The notes under the pieces: model-generated
Seen by the model: the letters and a program-made list of their open reading frames with translations, nothing else
What the model was told of the DNA's origin: nothing
Databases searched by the model: none
Position numbers and translations under genes: made by a program
Shown here: in pieces, positions 16,971-24,722 of the stretch
Numbering within the stretch: position 1 is the stretch's first letter
Layout: each line of letters starts with the position of its first letter
NCBI GenBank assembly: GCA_029225065.1
Contig: JAQXVT010000045.1
Coordinates: 78,826-142,825, forward strand
DNA from: Lachnospiraceae bacterium
Lineage (GTDB): Bacteria; Bacillota; Clostridia; Lachnospirales; Lachnospiraceae
DNA length: 64,000 nt
Direction: 5' to 3'

Positions 16971-18071
16971 ATGAACAGAAGAACGCGAAGGAAAAGGCGT
17001 CTGGTCAGGGGAGGCGTACTGCTGATACTGCTTCTGGCAGTTCTGGCAGTCGTATTCCTGTTTCAGGCGAAGACAGTCACGGTATACGGGAATACACGTC
17101 ATACGGAAGAGGAAATCAAAGAAGGACTGATGAATAATATTCTGCATAAAAATACCCTGTATCTGCAGTGGGAATATAGAAACGGCAGGGTGCCGGATGC
17201 GCTGCCGTTTCTGAAATCTCTGAAGGTTTCGATGAAATCGCCGACGGAGATTGAGGTACAGGTGGTTGAAAAAGAACCGGTCGGTTATCTGGACAAGGGA
17301 GAGTACGTCTATTTCGACGAGGATGGAGTTGTTCTGGAGCTTTCCGATAAGGAGGATTCGGATTATCCGGTCATCACCGGCGTGGAGGTCGATGATCCAG
17401 TACTCTATCAGAAGCTTCCGATGCAGAGCAGCGCGCAGCTGCGCACGATTCTGAGCATCACGCAGCTTCTGAAGTATCAGGAGCTGCAGGCAAAGGAAAT
17501 CCGCTTTGGCGAGAACGGTGACATCACCGTATATGTCGGAGGAGTGGAGGCACTGCTCGGGCAGGACGAATATCTGGAGGAGAAGATCGCGAACCTGAGT
17601 GCAATTCTGAACAAAATGGGCGATGAGCACGGCACACTCCATCTGGAGAGCTTTACCGGAAAGAGCGATCTGACTACCTTTACGCCGTCACAGGAGACCG
17701 AGACGGAAACGGAGCTGCAGACGGATGCGGGAGACGGCACCGGCGATGGAAGCGCTGACACCGGGGACGGAACAGGTACCGCAAGCGGCACCACAGGCGA
17801 TACCGCAAGCGGCACCACAGGCGATGAAGCGGGAGACTCCGGAGACAGTGCGGGTGACAGTTCCCAGGCAGATGAGAGCAGTTCGTCCGTAGTGATTGCG
17901 ATGGTATTTGATTCCTCGGGAAATCTTGTTTATAACGTACACGTAGAGAACGGAACCGTCGTGGATTCGAACGGAAATCCGGTATCCGGATGCTCAGTCA
18001 ATGAAAACGGAGATGTGGTTGATGCCTACATGAACGTGTTTGACGGAAAGACGGGAGAGCTGTCAAATTAA
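16971..18071 (+). CDS. divIB: Cell division protein DivIB/FtsQ with long low-complexity tail
   Basis: Bitopic divisome protein. Basic cytoplasmic start (RRTRRKRRLVRGG), one membrane segment (about 13-35), a POTRA domain (about 36-105, KTVTVYGNTRHTEEEI) and a beta domain to about 235. The rest is unusual: about 75 residues rich in Gly, Asp, Thr and Ser (repeats such as TASGTTGD), then a module of about 45 residues (314-357) that closely resembles part of the tail of the first PBP. Position before ftsZ is usual for divIB/ftsQ. ATG start; the ribosome site is AACGGAG-like. Confidence 0.9.
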   Translation: MNRRTRRKRRLVRGGVLLILLLAVLAVVFLFQAKTVTVYGNTRHTEEEIKEGLMNNILHKNTLYLQWEYRNGRVPDALPFLKSLKVSMKSPTEIEVQVVEKEPVGYLDKGEYVYFDEDGVVLELSDKEDSDYPVITGVEVDDPVLYQKLPMQSSAQLRTILSITQLLKYQELQAKEIRFGENGDITVYVGGVEALLGQDEYLEEKIANLSAILNKMGDEHGTLHLESFTGKSDLTTFTPSQETETETELQTDAGDGTGDGSADTGDGTGTASGTTGDTASGTTGDEAGDSGDSAGDSSQADESSSSVVIAMVFDSSGNLVYNVHVENGTVVDSNGNPVSGCSVNENGDVVDAYMNVFDGKTGELSN

Positions 18072-18116
18072 GGAATTATGACCAGAAAGTTTTGTGATAT
18101 TTTTTGAAAATGGTAC

Positions 18117-18145
18117 TTGATTAATTTTAAGAATAACTATATTAT
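18117..18145 (+). promoter_or_regulatory. Candidate sigma-A promoter of ftsZ
   Basis: TTGATT (18117-18122), 17-base spacer, TATTAT (18140-18145). It lies in the 251-base gap between divIB and ftsZ, so ftsZ likely has its own promoter with a leader of about 170 bases. Confidence 0.6.
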
Positions 18146-18322
18146 AAGAGTTAGTACGGTCATAGTGGGGAAAGTATGTAATTATGCCGTAGAATTCTGC
18201 TCCAGACAGAGGTAAGACAGAGCCGGCAGGCCGTCTGATTATAAAGGAACTGGATGAAAAGAAAACAGTGCAGGGCATCTGGCGCAGAGGGAGAGGACCT
18301 GCTACAAAAAGGAGGAAACACA

Positions 18323-19501
18323 GTGTTAGAGATTATGTCAAACGAGACGGAATCTGCTGCAAAGATTATTGTCATCGGAGTCGGCGGAGCCGGAAATAAT
18401 GCTGTAAATCGAATGGTTGAAGATACAATTGCAGGGGTGGAGTTTATCGGAGTCAACACCGATAAGCAGGCACTTCTGATGTGCAAGGCACCGAACACGA
18501 TCCAGATCGGTGAAAAAGTGACAAAGGGACTTGGCGCGGGCGCGAAGCCGGAGGTTGGCCAGCAGGCAGCTGAGGAGAGCGCAGAGGAGATTCGCCAGGC
18601 AATTCAGGGAGCAGACATGGTATTCGTTACCTGCGGTATGGGCGGCGGCACCGGTACCGGCGGTGCTCCGGTTGTAGCCGGAATTGCAAAAGAGATGGGT
18701 ATCCTGACGGTCGGCGTTGTGACAAAGCCGTTCCGTTTTGAGGCACGTACGCGTATGAACAACGCACTTGCCGGAATCGAGCGCCTCAAAGAGAACGTGG
18801 ATACATTGATCGTGATTCCGAACGACAAGCTGCTTGAGATTGTAGACCGCCGGACTACAATGCCGGAGGCACTGAAGAAGGCTGACGAGGTACTGCAGCA
18901 GGCAGTTCAGGGCATTACAGACCTGATCAACCTGCCGGCACTGATCAACCTCGACTTTGCGGATGTTCAGACCGTTATGAAGGACAAGGGTATCGCACAT
19001 ATCGGTATCGGACAGGCCAAGGGTGACGACAAGGCGCTGGAGGCAGTAAAGCAGGCAGTTGCCAGCCCGCTGCTCGAGACGACGATCGAGGGTGCATCCC
19101 ACGTCATCATCAATATTTCCGGAGATATCTCCCTTATGGATGCAAACGACGCGGCAAGCTACGTACAGGAGATGGCAGGTGACAATGCAAACATCATTTT
19201 TGGTGCGATGTATGATGATACATATGCAGATGAAGCAAGTATCACAGTTATTGCTACCGGCCTTGAGGATGTAAACGCGAAGCAGGAGAGACCGAGAAGA
19301 AGTTCTTCCACACAGGAGTACAGCTTTATCAGAAAGGAAAAGCCGGCAGGCTCGTCCACCTTTCAGAGTGTACCGTCACGCAGCAGCGTTTCCGCACCGA
19401 CCACACAGCGTGTGGCACCGCAGCTCAACACGACGCGGACACCGTCGAGCAAAGTCCAGGAGAAGGATATCCAGATTCCGGATTTCTTAAGAAGAAGCTG
19501 A
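18323..19501 (+). CDS. ftsZ: Cell division GTPase FtsZ
   Basis: Tubulin-like GTPase that forms the Z ring. The nucleotide motif [11 protein letters not shown] is near the start, the tubulin signature GGGTGTG is at 107-113, and the T7 loop region has NLDFADV. A variable Ser/Thr/Arg-rich linker is followed by the C-terminal peptide [10 protein letters not shown], which binds FtsA/SepF-type partners. A GGAGG site at 18311-18315 with 7-base spacing points to the GTG at 18323 (392 residues); an open frame continues back to an ATG at 18254 but has no such site and no family homology. A terminator follows. Confidence 0.97.
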   Translation: MLEIMSNETESAAKIIVIGVGGAGNNAVNRMVEDTIAGVEFIGVNTDKQALLMCKAPNTIQIGEKVTKGLGAGAKPEVGQQAAEESAEEIRQAIQGADMVFVTCGMGGGTGTGGAPVVAGIAKEMGILTVGVVTKPFRFEARTRMNNALAGIERLKENVDTLIVIPNDKLLEIVDRRTTMPEALKKADEVLQQAVQGITDLINLPALINLDFADVQTVMKDKGIAHIGIGQAKGDDKALEAVKQAVASPLLETTIEGASHVIINISGDISLMDANDAASYVQEMAGDNANIIFGAMYDDTYADEASITVIATGLEDVNAKQERPRRSSSTQEYSFIRKEKPAGSSTFQSVPSRSSVSAPTTQRVAPQLNTTRTPSSKVQEKDIQIPDFLRRS

Positions 19502-19530
19502 TAAACAATCAAAACTAAAAAAGAAACAGG

Positions 19531-19591
19531 CGGAGCACATGTTCTGAATATTCCTGACAAAAAGGAATAAGAGACATGGTGCTCCGTTTTT
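19531..19591 (+). terminator. Rho-independent terminator after ftsZ
   Basis: Long two-part hairpin: outer stem CGGAGCACATGT / ACATGGTGCTCCG with one bulge, inner stem TATTCC / GGAATA, then TTTTTAT. Marks the end of the dcw cluster. Confidence 0.85.
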
Positions 19592-19670
19592 ATGTCGTAT
19601 TTTGGGATGCTGCTTTGATAAGAGTAACTACATATCTGACCTTTCTGGCCTGATCAATCTGACCTGCTCA

Positions 19671-19693
19671 AATAATACCAAACTGGTACTATT
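19671..19693. promoter_or_regulatory. Near-perfect 10-bp inverted repeat upstream of the ECF gene
   Basis: AATAATACCA and TGGTACTATT separated by AAC (9 of 10 pairs match). A TATACT at 19713-19718 could be the -10 of the ECF gene, which would place this palindrome around and upstream of the -35 position, as for an activator or repressor site. The regulator is unknown. Confidence 0.5.
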
Positions 19694-19748
19694 AAAAGTG
19701 AACTCATCAGAGTATACTCAGTCAGGAATTAACAGAGGAGGAATGGTT

Positions 19749-20327
19749 ATGGAAAAGAAAAATATGCAAAAAGTAGTCATGACAGGTATGTTTGCGGCAT
19801 TATCTTACGTCGTATTTACATTTCTGCAGATTAAGATTCCGCTTCCGGGAGGCGATGCGACTTCGATTCATCTTGGAAATGCAGTCTGTGTACTGGGCGC
19901 ACTGATTCTTGGCGGTGTCTGGGGTGGTATTGGAGGAGCGGTCGGCATGACGATCGGCGATCTGCTGGACCCGGTTTATGTGCTGTATGCCCCAAAGACC
20001 TTTATCCTGAAATTCTGTATCGGACTGATTACCGGACTGGTAGCACATAAGATCGGAAAGATTGATGAGACGAACGACACGAAAAGGGTGGCAAAATGGA
20101 CTGTTATCGCATCCATCTGCGGACTTGGTTTCAATGTGATCTTTGACCCGCTGTTCGGATATTTCTATAAGCGAGTGATTCTTGGAAAGGCAGCAGCAGA
20201 GGTAACACTTGCATGGAACATCACAGCGACATCTATCAATGCAGTGATATCTGTGATTGTTGCGACAGCTGTTTACCTTGCACTTCGACCGGCACTGAAA
20301 AAATCGAATCTGCTGCACAACGCCTGA
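19749..20327 (+). CDS. ECF transporter S component (substrate-binding membrane subunit)
   Basis: A 192-residue protein with five or six hydrophobic segments. The pattern TGMFAALSYVVFTFLQI, then IPLPGG and IHLGNAVCVLGALILGG, then GGAVGMTIGDLLDP, is that of S components of energy-coupling factor vitamin transporters (the ECF-ribofla_trS/DUF1393-like group). These take up vitamins or precursors together with a shared EcfAA'T module, which is not in this window. The substrate cannot be told; riboflavin, pyridoxine- or thiamine-related compounds are all possible. AGGAGG lies 7 bases before the ATG at 19749. The gene stands alone between two terminators. Confidence 0.85.
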   Translation: MEKKNMQKVVMTGMFAALSYVVFTFLQIKIPLPGGDATSIHLGNAVCVLGALILGGVWGGIGGAVGMTIGDLLDPVYVLYAPKTFILKFCIGLITGLVAHKIGKIDETNDTKRVAKWTVIASICGLGFNVIFDPLFGYFYKRVILGKAAAEVTLAWNITATSINAVISVIVATAVYLALRPALKKSNLLHNA

Positions 20328-20396
20328 AGACAGCTAAAGAAGTGTGGCACAGAAAATTCTGTTATGACACAGCAGGTTTATAAAAATTAAAGGAGC

Positions 20397-20450
20397 GACC
20401 TCGTTTCCGACATCTGCTTTATAGGCAGGGCGGAGACGGGGTCTGTTTTT
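20397..20450 (+). terminator. Rho-independent terminator after the ECF gene
   Basis: 13-bp stem GACCTCGTTTCCG / CGGAGACGGGGTC with G-T pairs, then TGTTTTT. Confidence 0.8.
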
Positions 20451-20470
20451 GACTTTACGGATAAAAAGTT

Positions 20471-20499
20471 TTGCAACCGGATGTCAAAGCAGATATAAT
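20471..20499 (+). promoter_or_regulatory. Sigma-A promoter of the GH27 gene
   Basis: TTGCAA (20471-20476), 17-base spacer, TATAAT (20494-20499), about 110 bases before the gene start. No catabolite (cre) site or operator was recognised next to it. Confidence 0.75.
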
Positions 20500-20608
20500 A
20501 GAAGTTAGGCTGAAGCGGGCTTTCATGGAAAGATGGACCGGAAAAAGCAGCTTCTGCGCTCAAGAATACAGAAAATATAAAAAAGATAGCCAATGAAGGG
20601 AGCCAGAG

Positions 20609-21925
20609 ATGAGCACGAATAAAAACGCTTTTGCGCCGTATCCGCCGATGGGGTGGAACAGCTGGGACTGCTACGGGGCATCCGTGACGGAAAAAGAACT
20701 GATTCAGAACGCCGACTTTGTAGCGGCGCATTTAAAAGAGCATGGATGGGAATACATTGTCTGCGACATACAGTGGTATGAGCCGACGGCGGACAGCAGC
20801 CATTACCATCAGTTTGCAGACCTTTGCATGGATGAGTACGGTCGCCTGCTTCCGGCGGTGAACCGTTTTCCATCCGCGGCAGACGGAAAAGGTTTTGGGC
20901 CGATTGCAGACTATATGCACAGTAAAGGACTGAAATTTGGAATTCACATCATGCGGGGAATTCCGCGTCAGGCCGTTTCTCAGAATACACCGGTAAAGGG
21001 AACCGGTTACACAGCGCGTCAGGTGGCGCATCCGTCTTCCGTTTGCTGCTGGAATACCGATATGTACGGTGTGGATGCGGCAAGACCGGGCGCGCAGGCC
21101 TACTATGATTCGATCATCGAGCTGTATGCGTCCTGGGGCGTTGATTTTATCAAGGTTGACGATATCTGTGTGAAATACGTGCAGCCGGGCGACGAGTCGG
21201 CGATCTCCTACGGCGGTGATGAGATTGAAATGCTCCGAAACGCTATCGACAAAAGCGGAAGGGAGATCGTGCTGAGCCTTTCTCCGGGACCGGCGATGAT
21301 CGACCAGGCAGAGCATCTGCGCAGAAATGCAAATATGTGGCGGATCACGAATGATCTCTGGGATTCCTGGGATAATATCATGGAGATGTTTACGCGCTGC
21401 AATATGTGGAGTCCGTACGTATCAGAGGGCTGCTATCCGGACTGTGATATGATTCCGATCGGACATCTCTCAATCCGCGGCTGTGAGCACGGCCTCAGCG
21501 AGCGCCAGACGAGACTGACGAAGGAGGAGCAGCGCACTCTGTTTTCTCTGTGGTGCATGTTCCGTTCCCCGCTGATGCTTGGCTGTGAGCTGACGGATGC
21601 CGATGAGTGGACGATGAGCCTTCTGACAAACGATGCGGTGCTCGGGCTGACAAAGCACAGCCACGGCGCGCATCAGGTACTGCGCACGGGAGATCTGATC
21701 GTATGGCAGTCGGAAGGAGAACAGGGCGAGCTGTATGTGGCCATGTTCAATATCGTCGGCTGGCCGGATGCATTTTCTGTCAGCTTTTCAAAGCTTGGTC
21801 TGGAAGGTACGTACGAGGTAACCGACCTTTGGAGCGGAGAAAAAGAAGGCACACAGAATCAGGCACTGACGGCGGATATCCCGGTACACGGGGTGAAGCT
21901 GGTGCGGCTGGACAGAGTGCAGTGA
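20609..21925 (+). CDS. GH27 family alpha-galactosidase (melibiase)
   Basis: Hydrolyses terminal alpha-galactosides such as raffinose-type sugars or melibiose. The N-terminal PPMGWNSWDCYG is the family's first strand. The retaining nucleophile is D184 in DFIKVDDIC and the likely acid/base is D249 in RITND. A C-terminal beta domain follows (about 345-438). No signal peptide, so it is cytoplasmic and must depend on sugar uptake. Length 438 fits. GGGAG ribosome site. No transporter or regulator neighbours it. Alpha-N-acetylgalactosaminidase activity is the main alternative in this family. Confidence 0.92.
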   Translation: MSTNKNAFAPYPPMGWNSWDCYGASVTEKELIQNADFVAAHLKEHGWEYIVCDIQWYEPTADSSHYHQFADLCMDEYGRLLPAVNRFPSAADGKGFGPIADYMHSKGLKFGIHIMRGIPRQAVSQNTPVKGTGYTARQVAHPSSVCCWNTDMYGVDAARPGAQAYYDSIIELYASWGVDFIKVDDICVKYVQPGDESAISYGGDEIEMLRNAIDKSGREIVLSLSPGPAMIDQAEHLRRNANMWRITNDLWDSWDNIMEMFTRCNMWSPYVSEGCYPDCDMIPIGHLSIRGCEHGLSERQTRLTKEEQRTLFSLWCMFRSPLMLGCELTDADEWTMSLLTNDAVLGLTKHSHGAHQVLRTGDLIVWQSEGEQGELYVAMFNIVGWPDAFSVSFSKLGLEGTYEVTDLWSGEKEGTQNQALTADIPVHGVKLVRLDRVQ

Positions 21926-21929
21926 AAAT

Positions 21930-21983
21930 TTATCCCGGACGTTTGAAAGACAGACCATAGAAAAGATTCTTATCCCGGACGTT
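21930..21983 (+). repeat. Pair of 14-bp direct repeats, 40 bp apart
   Basis: TTATCCCGGACGTT occurs at 21930-21943 and again at 21970-21983, just after the GH27 stop. The rest of the gap to 22086 contains a fragment like the left part of R1 (TTTAACC then GCAGCGAA near 21995-22020) and nothing else clear. Confidence 0.8.
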
Positions 21984-22086
21984 CCAAGCGCAGATTTAAC
22001 CAAGTGGGATGAGCAGCGAAATGAACCTGGAAAAGTTCAGATGTAACAGTTTACATGAAAACGTATTAATCTTACAACCATATATC

Positions 22087-22163
22087 TTGTCGCATTTTGC
22101 AGAACAAATCTTTGGATTTGCTTCCTGTTTTTGACAAAATGAGCACCCCTCGCGGAGTATACT
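22087..22163 (+). promoter_or_regulatory. spoIIG-type promoter with long spacer and 0A-like boxes
   Basis: TTGACA (22131-22136) and TATACT (22158-22163) are separated by 21 bp, too far for ordinary sigma-A promoters but close to the 22-bp spacer of B. subtilis spoIIG, which needs Spo0A-P. Spo0A-box-like heptamers occur at the expected places: TGTCGCA at 22088-22094 and, on the other strand, TGTCAAA overlapping the -35 (22130-22136); each matches TGTCGAA at 6 of 7. A weaker TTGCAGAA lies 10 bp after the first. Confidence 0.75.
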
Positions 22164-22194
22164 AATGCCATGCTGCAGCCGCGGGGGGTGTTCT

Positions 22195-22974
22195 TTGTAT
22201 TATGAATTCTACATAGATCAGTTTTTTCTGGAACAGGTAATTACGCAGGGGCTTTTGCTTCTGCTGGCATCAAAATCAGTGGGGAAGCGTCTGTCTCTTC
22301 GCCGGTTAGGGGCAGGAAGCATGATCGGGGCCGGGACGATGACACTTTTTCTCTGCTTGGGAAGTCTGACACTGGCGTTCGTTAGTTCCCTGATGACGGG
22401 AAGCGCAGTGCTAGCGGGAAAAAATTGGCGGGAGATACCGCGCGATCTGGCGGTACTGCTGTTTATGACGTGTTGCTTCGGCGGTGTGCTGGAGGCAGCC
22501 GTGGAGCTGACGGGTGTTCCGGCTGCGGCGGGGGGCTGCGCTGCATTTCTTCTTCTGCGGGGCACATGGAAGAAGCTGATGGAGCGCAGGATTTGCCAGA
22601 GCCGGGAAGCGGAAGTAAAAATCACATGGGAAAAGAAAAATCTGACGGTAAAAGGGATCGTAGATACGGGAAACAGTCTGCAGGAACCGCTTGGCGGAAG
22701 TCCGGTCAGTATTCTGGATCAGGAGGCGGCCGGAGAGCTTCTGCCGGATGAGTGGGAGACGCGCAGAGGGTTTTACCTGATTCCGTATCGCTCGATCGGG
22801 CGGAAAAAGGGATGGATGCGTGCATTTCGGGCGGATGAAATGCAGGTCGTGACCGCAGAGGGTACGGTCAGCATCCGGGGCCCGATCCTCGCGATCAGCG
22901 GGAATGAGCTGAGCGGGGACGGAAGATACCGGATCATTCTGCATCCGCAGCATGCCGGGGCAGAGCAGGGTTGA
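22195..22974 (+). CDS. spoIIGA: Sporulation sigma-E processing peptidase SpoIIGA
   Basis: Membrane aspartic protease that cleaves pro-sigma-E in the mother cell after a signal from the forespore. About four hydrophobic segments in the first 130 residues, then a soluble domain with the catalytic motif D157-T-G-N. The start is most likely the TTG at 22195 (protein begins YYEFYIDQFF) with GGGGGG about 6 bases upstream; an ATG at 22165 lies before the predicted transcription start and is unlikely. Length 259 is shorter than the Bacillus protein (about 309). sigE follows after 30 bases, as in other spore formers. Confidence 0.93.
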   Translation: MYYEFYIDQFFLEQVITQGLLLLLASKSVGKRLSLRRLGAGSMIGAGTMTLFLCLGSLTLAFVSSLMTGSAVLAGKNWREIPRDLAVLLFMTCCFGGVLEAAVELTGVPAAAGGCAAFLLLRGTWKKLMERRICQSREAEVKITWEKKNLTVKGIVDTGNSLQEPLGGSPVSILDQEAAGELLPDEWETRRGFYLIPYRSIGRKKGWMRAFRADEMQVVTAEGTVSIRGPILAISGNELSGDGRYRIILHPQHAGAEQG

Positions 22975-23004
22975 ACAGAATCCGTACAGACAGGAGGGGA
23001 TCGT

Positions 23005-23748
23005 ATGATAGTGAGAGTTGCAGTGCCGCAGCGTTTTCAGCTGAAGATGGCGGCGGGATTTGGAGATATGCTGTTTCATCGGACGAACGAGGTGCATTAT
23101 ATTGGCGGGACGGAGGTGCTCCCGCCGCCGCTGACCGCCGCGCAGGAGCAGGAGCTGCTTGCAATGCTCGGAAAAGAAGGGGATGCAAAAGCGAGAAGCC
23201 AGCTGATCGAGCGGAATCTGCGGCTGGTCGTGTACATAGCGAAAAAATTTGATAATACCGGAGTCGGAGTGGAGGATCTGATTTCCATCGGAACAATAGG
23301 ACTGATCAAAGCGATCAATACCTTTAATCCGGAGAAAAAAATCAAGCTCGCAACGTACGCATCGCGCTGTATCGAAAACGAGATCCTGATGTACCTGCGC
23401 CGAAACAGCAAGACGAAGCTGGAGGTATCGATCGACGAGCCGCTCAATGTGGACTGGGACGGAAACGAGCTGCTGCTCTCTGATATTCTCGGGACGGACG
23501 AGGACGTGATTTACCGCGATATGGAGACGGAGGCAGAGTATCAGGTGCTGCAGGGGGCAATCAAAAAGCTTTCGAGGCGGGAGCAGACGATCGTACAGCT
23601 GCGTTTTGGAATCAACACGAGGGACGGAGAAGAAAAAACGCAGAAAGAAGTGGCGGATCTTCTTGGAATTTCGCAGTCCTACATTTCCCGCCTGGAGAAA
23701 CGGATCATAAGAAGGCTGCGCCGCGAGATGGAGCTGCGCGTGCAGTAG
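23005..23748 (+). CDS. sigE: RNA polymerase sigma-E factor, pro-form (mother cell, early)
   Basis: Sporulation sigma factor of 247 residues. The N-terminal 32 residues form a basic, amphipathic pro-sequence; the family cleavage context is EVHYIGG (30-35), expected between Y32 and I33. Region 2 follows ([49 protein letters not shown]) and region 4 has [15 protein letters not shown] as the helix-turn-helix. The start is the ATG at 23005, preceded by AGGAGGGG. Likely cotranscribed with spoIIGA from the Spo0A-type promoter. Confidence 0.97.
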   Translation: MIVRVAVPQRFQLKMAAGFGDMLFHRTNEVHYIGGTEVLPPPLTAAQEQELLAMLGKEGDAKARSQLIERNLRLVVYIAKKFDNTGVGVEDLISIGTIGLIKAINTFNPEKKIKLATYASRCIENEILMYLRRNSKTKLEVSIDEPLNVDWDGNELLLSDILGTDEDVIYRDMETEAEYQVLQGAIKKLSRREQTIVQLRFGINTRDGEEKTQKEVADLLGISQSYISRLEKRIIRRLRREMELRVQ

Positions 23749-23818
23749 AGCTGTCAAGGCCGAAAACTTTCTGAAATTTTTCCGGCAGGTGCATAGGCGG
23801 CCGTGAAAATGTGAATCA

Positions 23819-23862
23819 TTTAACTGAACAGCGAAGCGGATAGACAATAAAATTCCGCTTTG
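23819..23862 (+). repeat. R1 intergenic hairpin element, copy d, between sigE and sigG
   Basis: Full-length copy including the left flank (TTTAACTGAACAGCG). Arms AAGCGGA and TTCCGCTT pair, but the loop differs from other copies (TAGACAATAAAA). Lies about 30 bases upstream of the sigG start. Confidence 0.75.
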
Positions 23863-23892
23863 CCAAGACCAAATTCCAGGAGGATGATTCAC

Positions 23893-24672
23893 ATGGCGCT
23901 TAACAAAGTGGAAATATGCGGAGTCAACACTTCGAAGCTTCCGGTTCTGACGGCAGAGGAGAAGGACTTCCTGTTTGAACGGATTAAGGCAGGAGACGAA
24001 AAGGCGAGAGAACTGTATATAAAGGGAAACTTAAGGCTTGTGCTCAGCGTGATCAAGCGGTTTTCGAACAGCAGCGAAAACGCGGACGACCTGTTTCAGA
24101 TCGGCTGTATCGGACTGATGAAGGCGGTGGATAACTTTGATACCGGGCTGCAGGTAAAATTTTCAACGTATGCAGTACCGATGATTATCGGAGAGATCAG
24201 GCGGTATCTGCGGGACAACAATTCGATTCGTGTCAGTCGCTCCCTGCGTGATACCGCATACAAGGCGATCTACGCGAAGGAAAATTATACGAGGACACAT
24301 TTGAAGGAGCCGACGATCGAGGAGATCGCGACGGAGATCGGGATTCCAAAGGAAGAGATTACGTATGCTATGGATGCGATCCAAAGCCCGGTGAGTCTGT
24401 ATGATCCTGTCTATACTGAGGGCGGGGATACGTTGTACGTGATGGATCAGATCAGCGATCGGAAAAACCGGGAAGAAAACTGGGTGGAATCCATTTCCCT
24501 CGGGGAGGCGATGAAGCGGCTGGATGACCGGGAACGCCACATCATCGAGCTTCGGTTTTACGAGGGAAAGACACAGATGGAGGTGGCCTGTGAGATCGGA
24601 ATTTCGCAGGCACAGGTGAGCCGTCTGGAAAAAAATGCTCTGAAAAGCATGAAAAATTATCTGCGGACGTGA
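23893..24672 (+). CDS. sigG: RNA polymerase sigma-G factor (late forespore)
   Basis: 259-residue forespore sigma factor. It starts ALNKVEICGVNTSKLPVL, the very conserved sigma-G N-terminus. Region 2 has NLRLVLSVIKRF, DLFQIGCIGLMKAVDNF and VKFSTYAVPMIIGEIRRYLRD; region 4 ends GISQAQVSRLEKNALK. AGGAGG at 23878-23883 is 9 bases before the ATG at 23893; an in-frame ATG at 23884 is too close. Placed directly after sigE as in Bacillus, where it also has its own sigma-F/G promoter. I could not identify a clear one here; an R1 repeat fills much of the gap. Confidence 0.96.
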   Translation: MALNKVEICGVNTSKLPVLTAEEKDFLFERIKAGDEKARELYIKGNLRLVLSVIKRFSNSSENADDLFQIGCIGLMKAVDNFDTGLQVKFSTYAVPMIIGEIRRYLRDNNSIRVSRSLRDTAYKAIYAKENYTRTHLKEPTIEEIATEIGIPKEEITYAMDAIQSPVSLYDPVYTEGGDTLYVMDQISDRKNREENWVESISLGEAMKRLDDRERHIIELRFYEGKTQMEVACEIGISQAQVSRLEKNALKSMKNYLRT

Positions 24673-24677
24673 AAGAA

Positions 24678-24722
24678 ATGTGGGTGAACCAGAAAAACCA
24701 TGGTTCATCCGCATTTTTTTTT
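24678..24722. terminator. Terminator shared by sigG and the converging ylmC-like gene
   Basis: 14-bp stem ATGTGGGTGAACCA / TGGTTCATCCGCAT with a short A-rich loop, followed by TTTTTTTTT on the plus strand. The right arm overlaps the last codons of the minus-strand gene. Confidence 0.8.

Noticed and set aside
18254..18322. Longer FtsZ start at 18254
   Set aside because: The extra 23 codons have no homology and no ribosome site, whereas GGAGG is placed ideally for the GTG at 18323.
22411..23892. Open frame of 493 codons on the minus strand opposite spoIIGA and sigE
   Set aside because: It lies fully opposite well-recognised genes, has no family motif and no ribosome site; it is a codon-bias shadow. 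The same holds for long minus frames opposite argF (57639-58694), the aldo/keto reductase (47788-48819) and lysS (62551-63720).
23760..23892. A sigma-F/sigma-G promoter for sigG (GCATA near 23791)
   Set aside because: A possible -35 (GCATA) is present but the downstream sequence does not give a convincing -10 at the right distance, so I do not annotate it.
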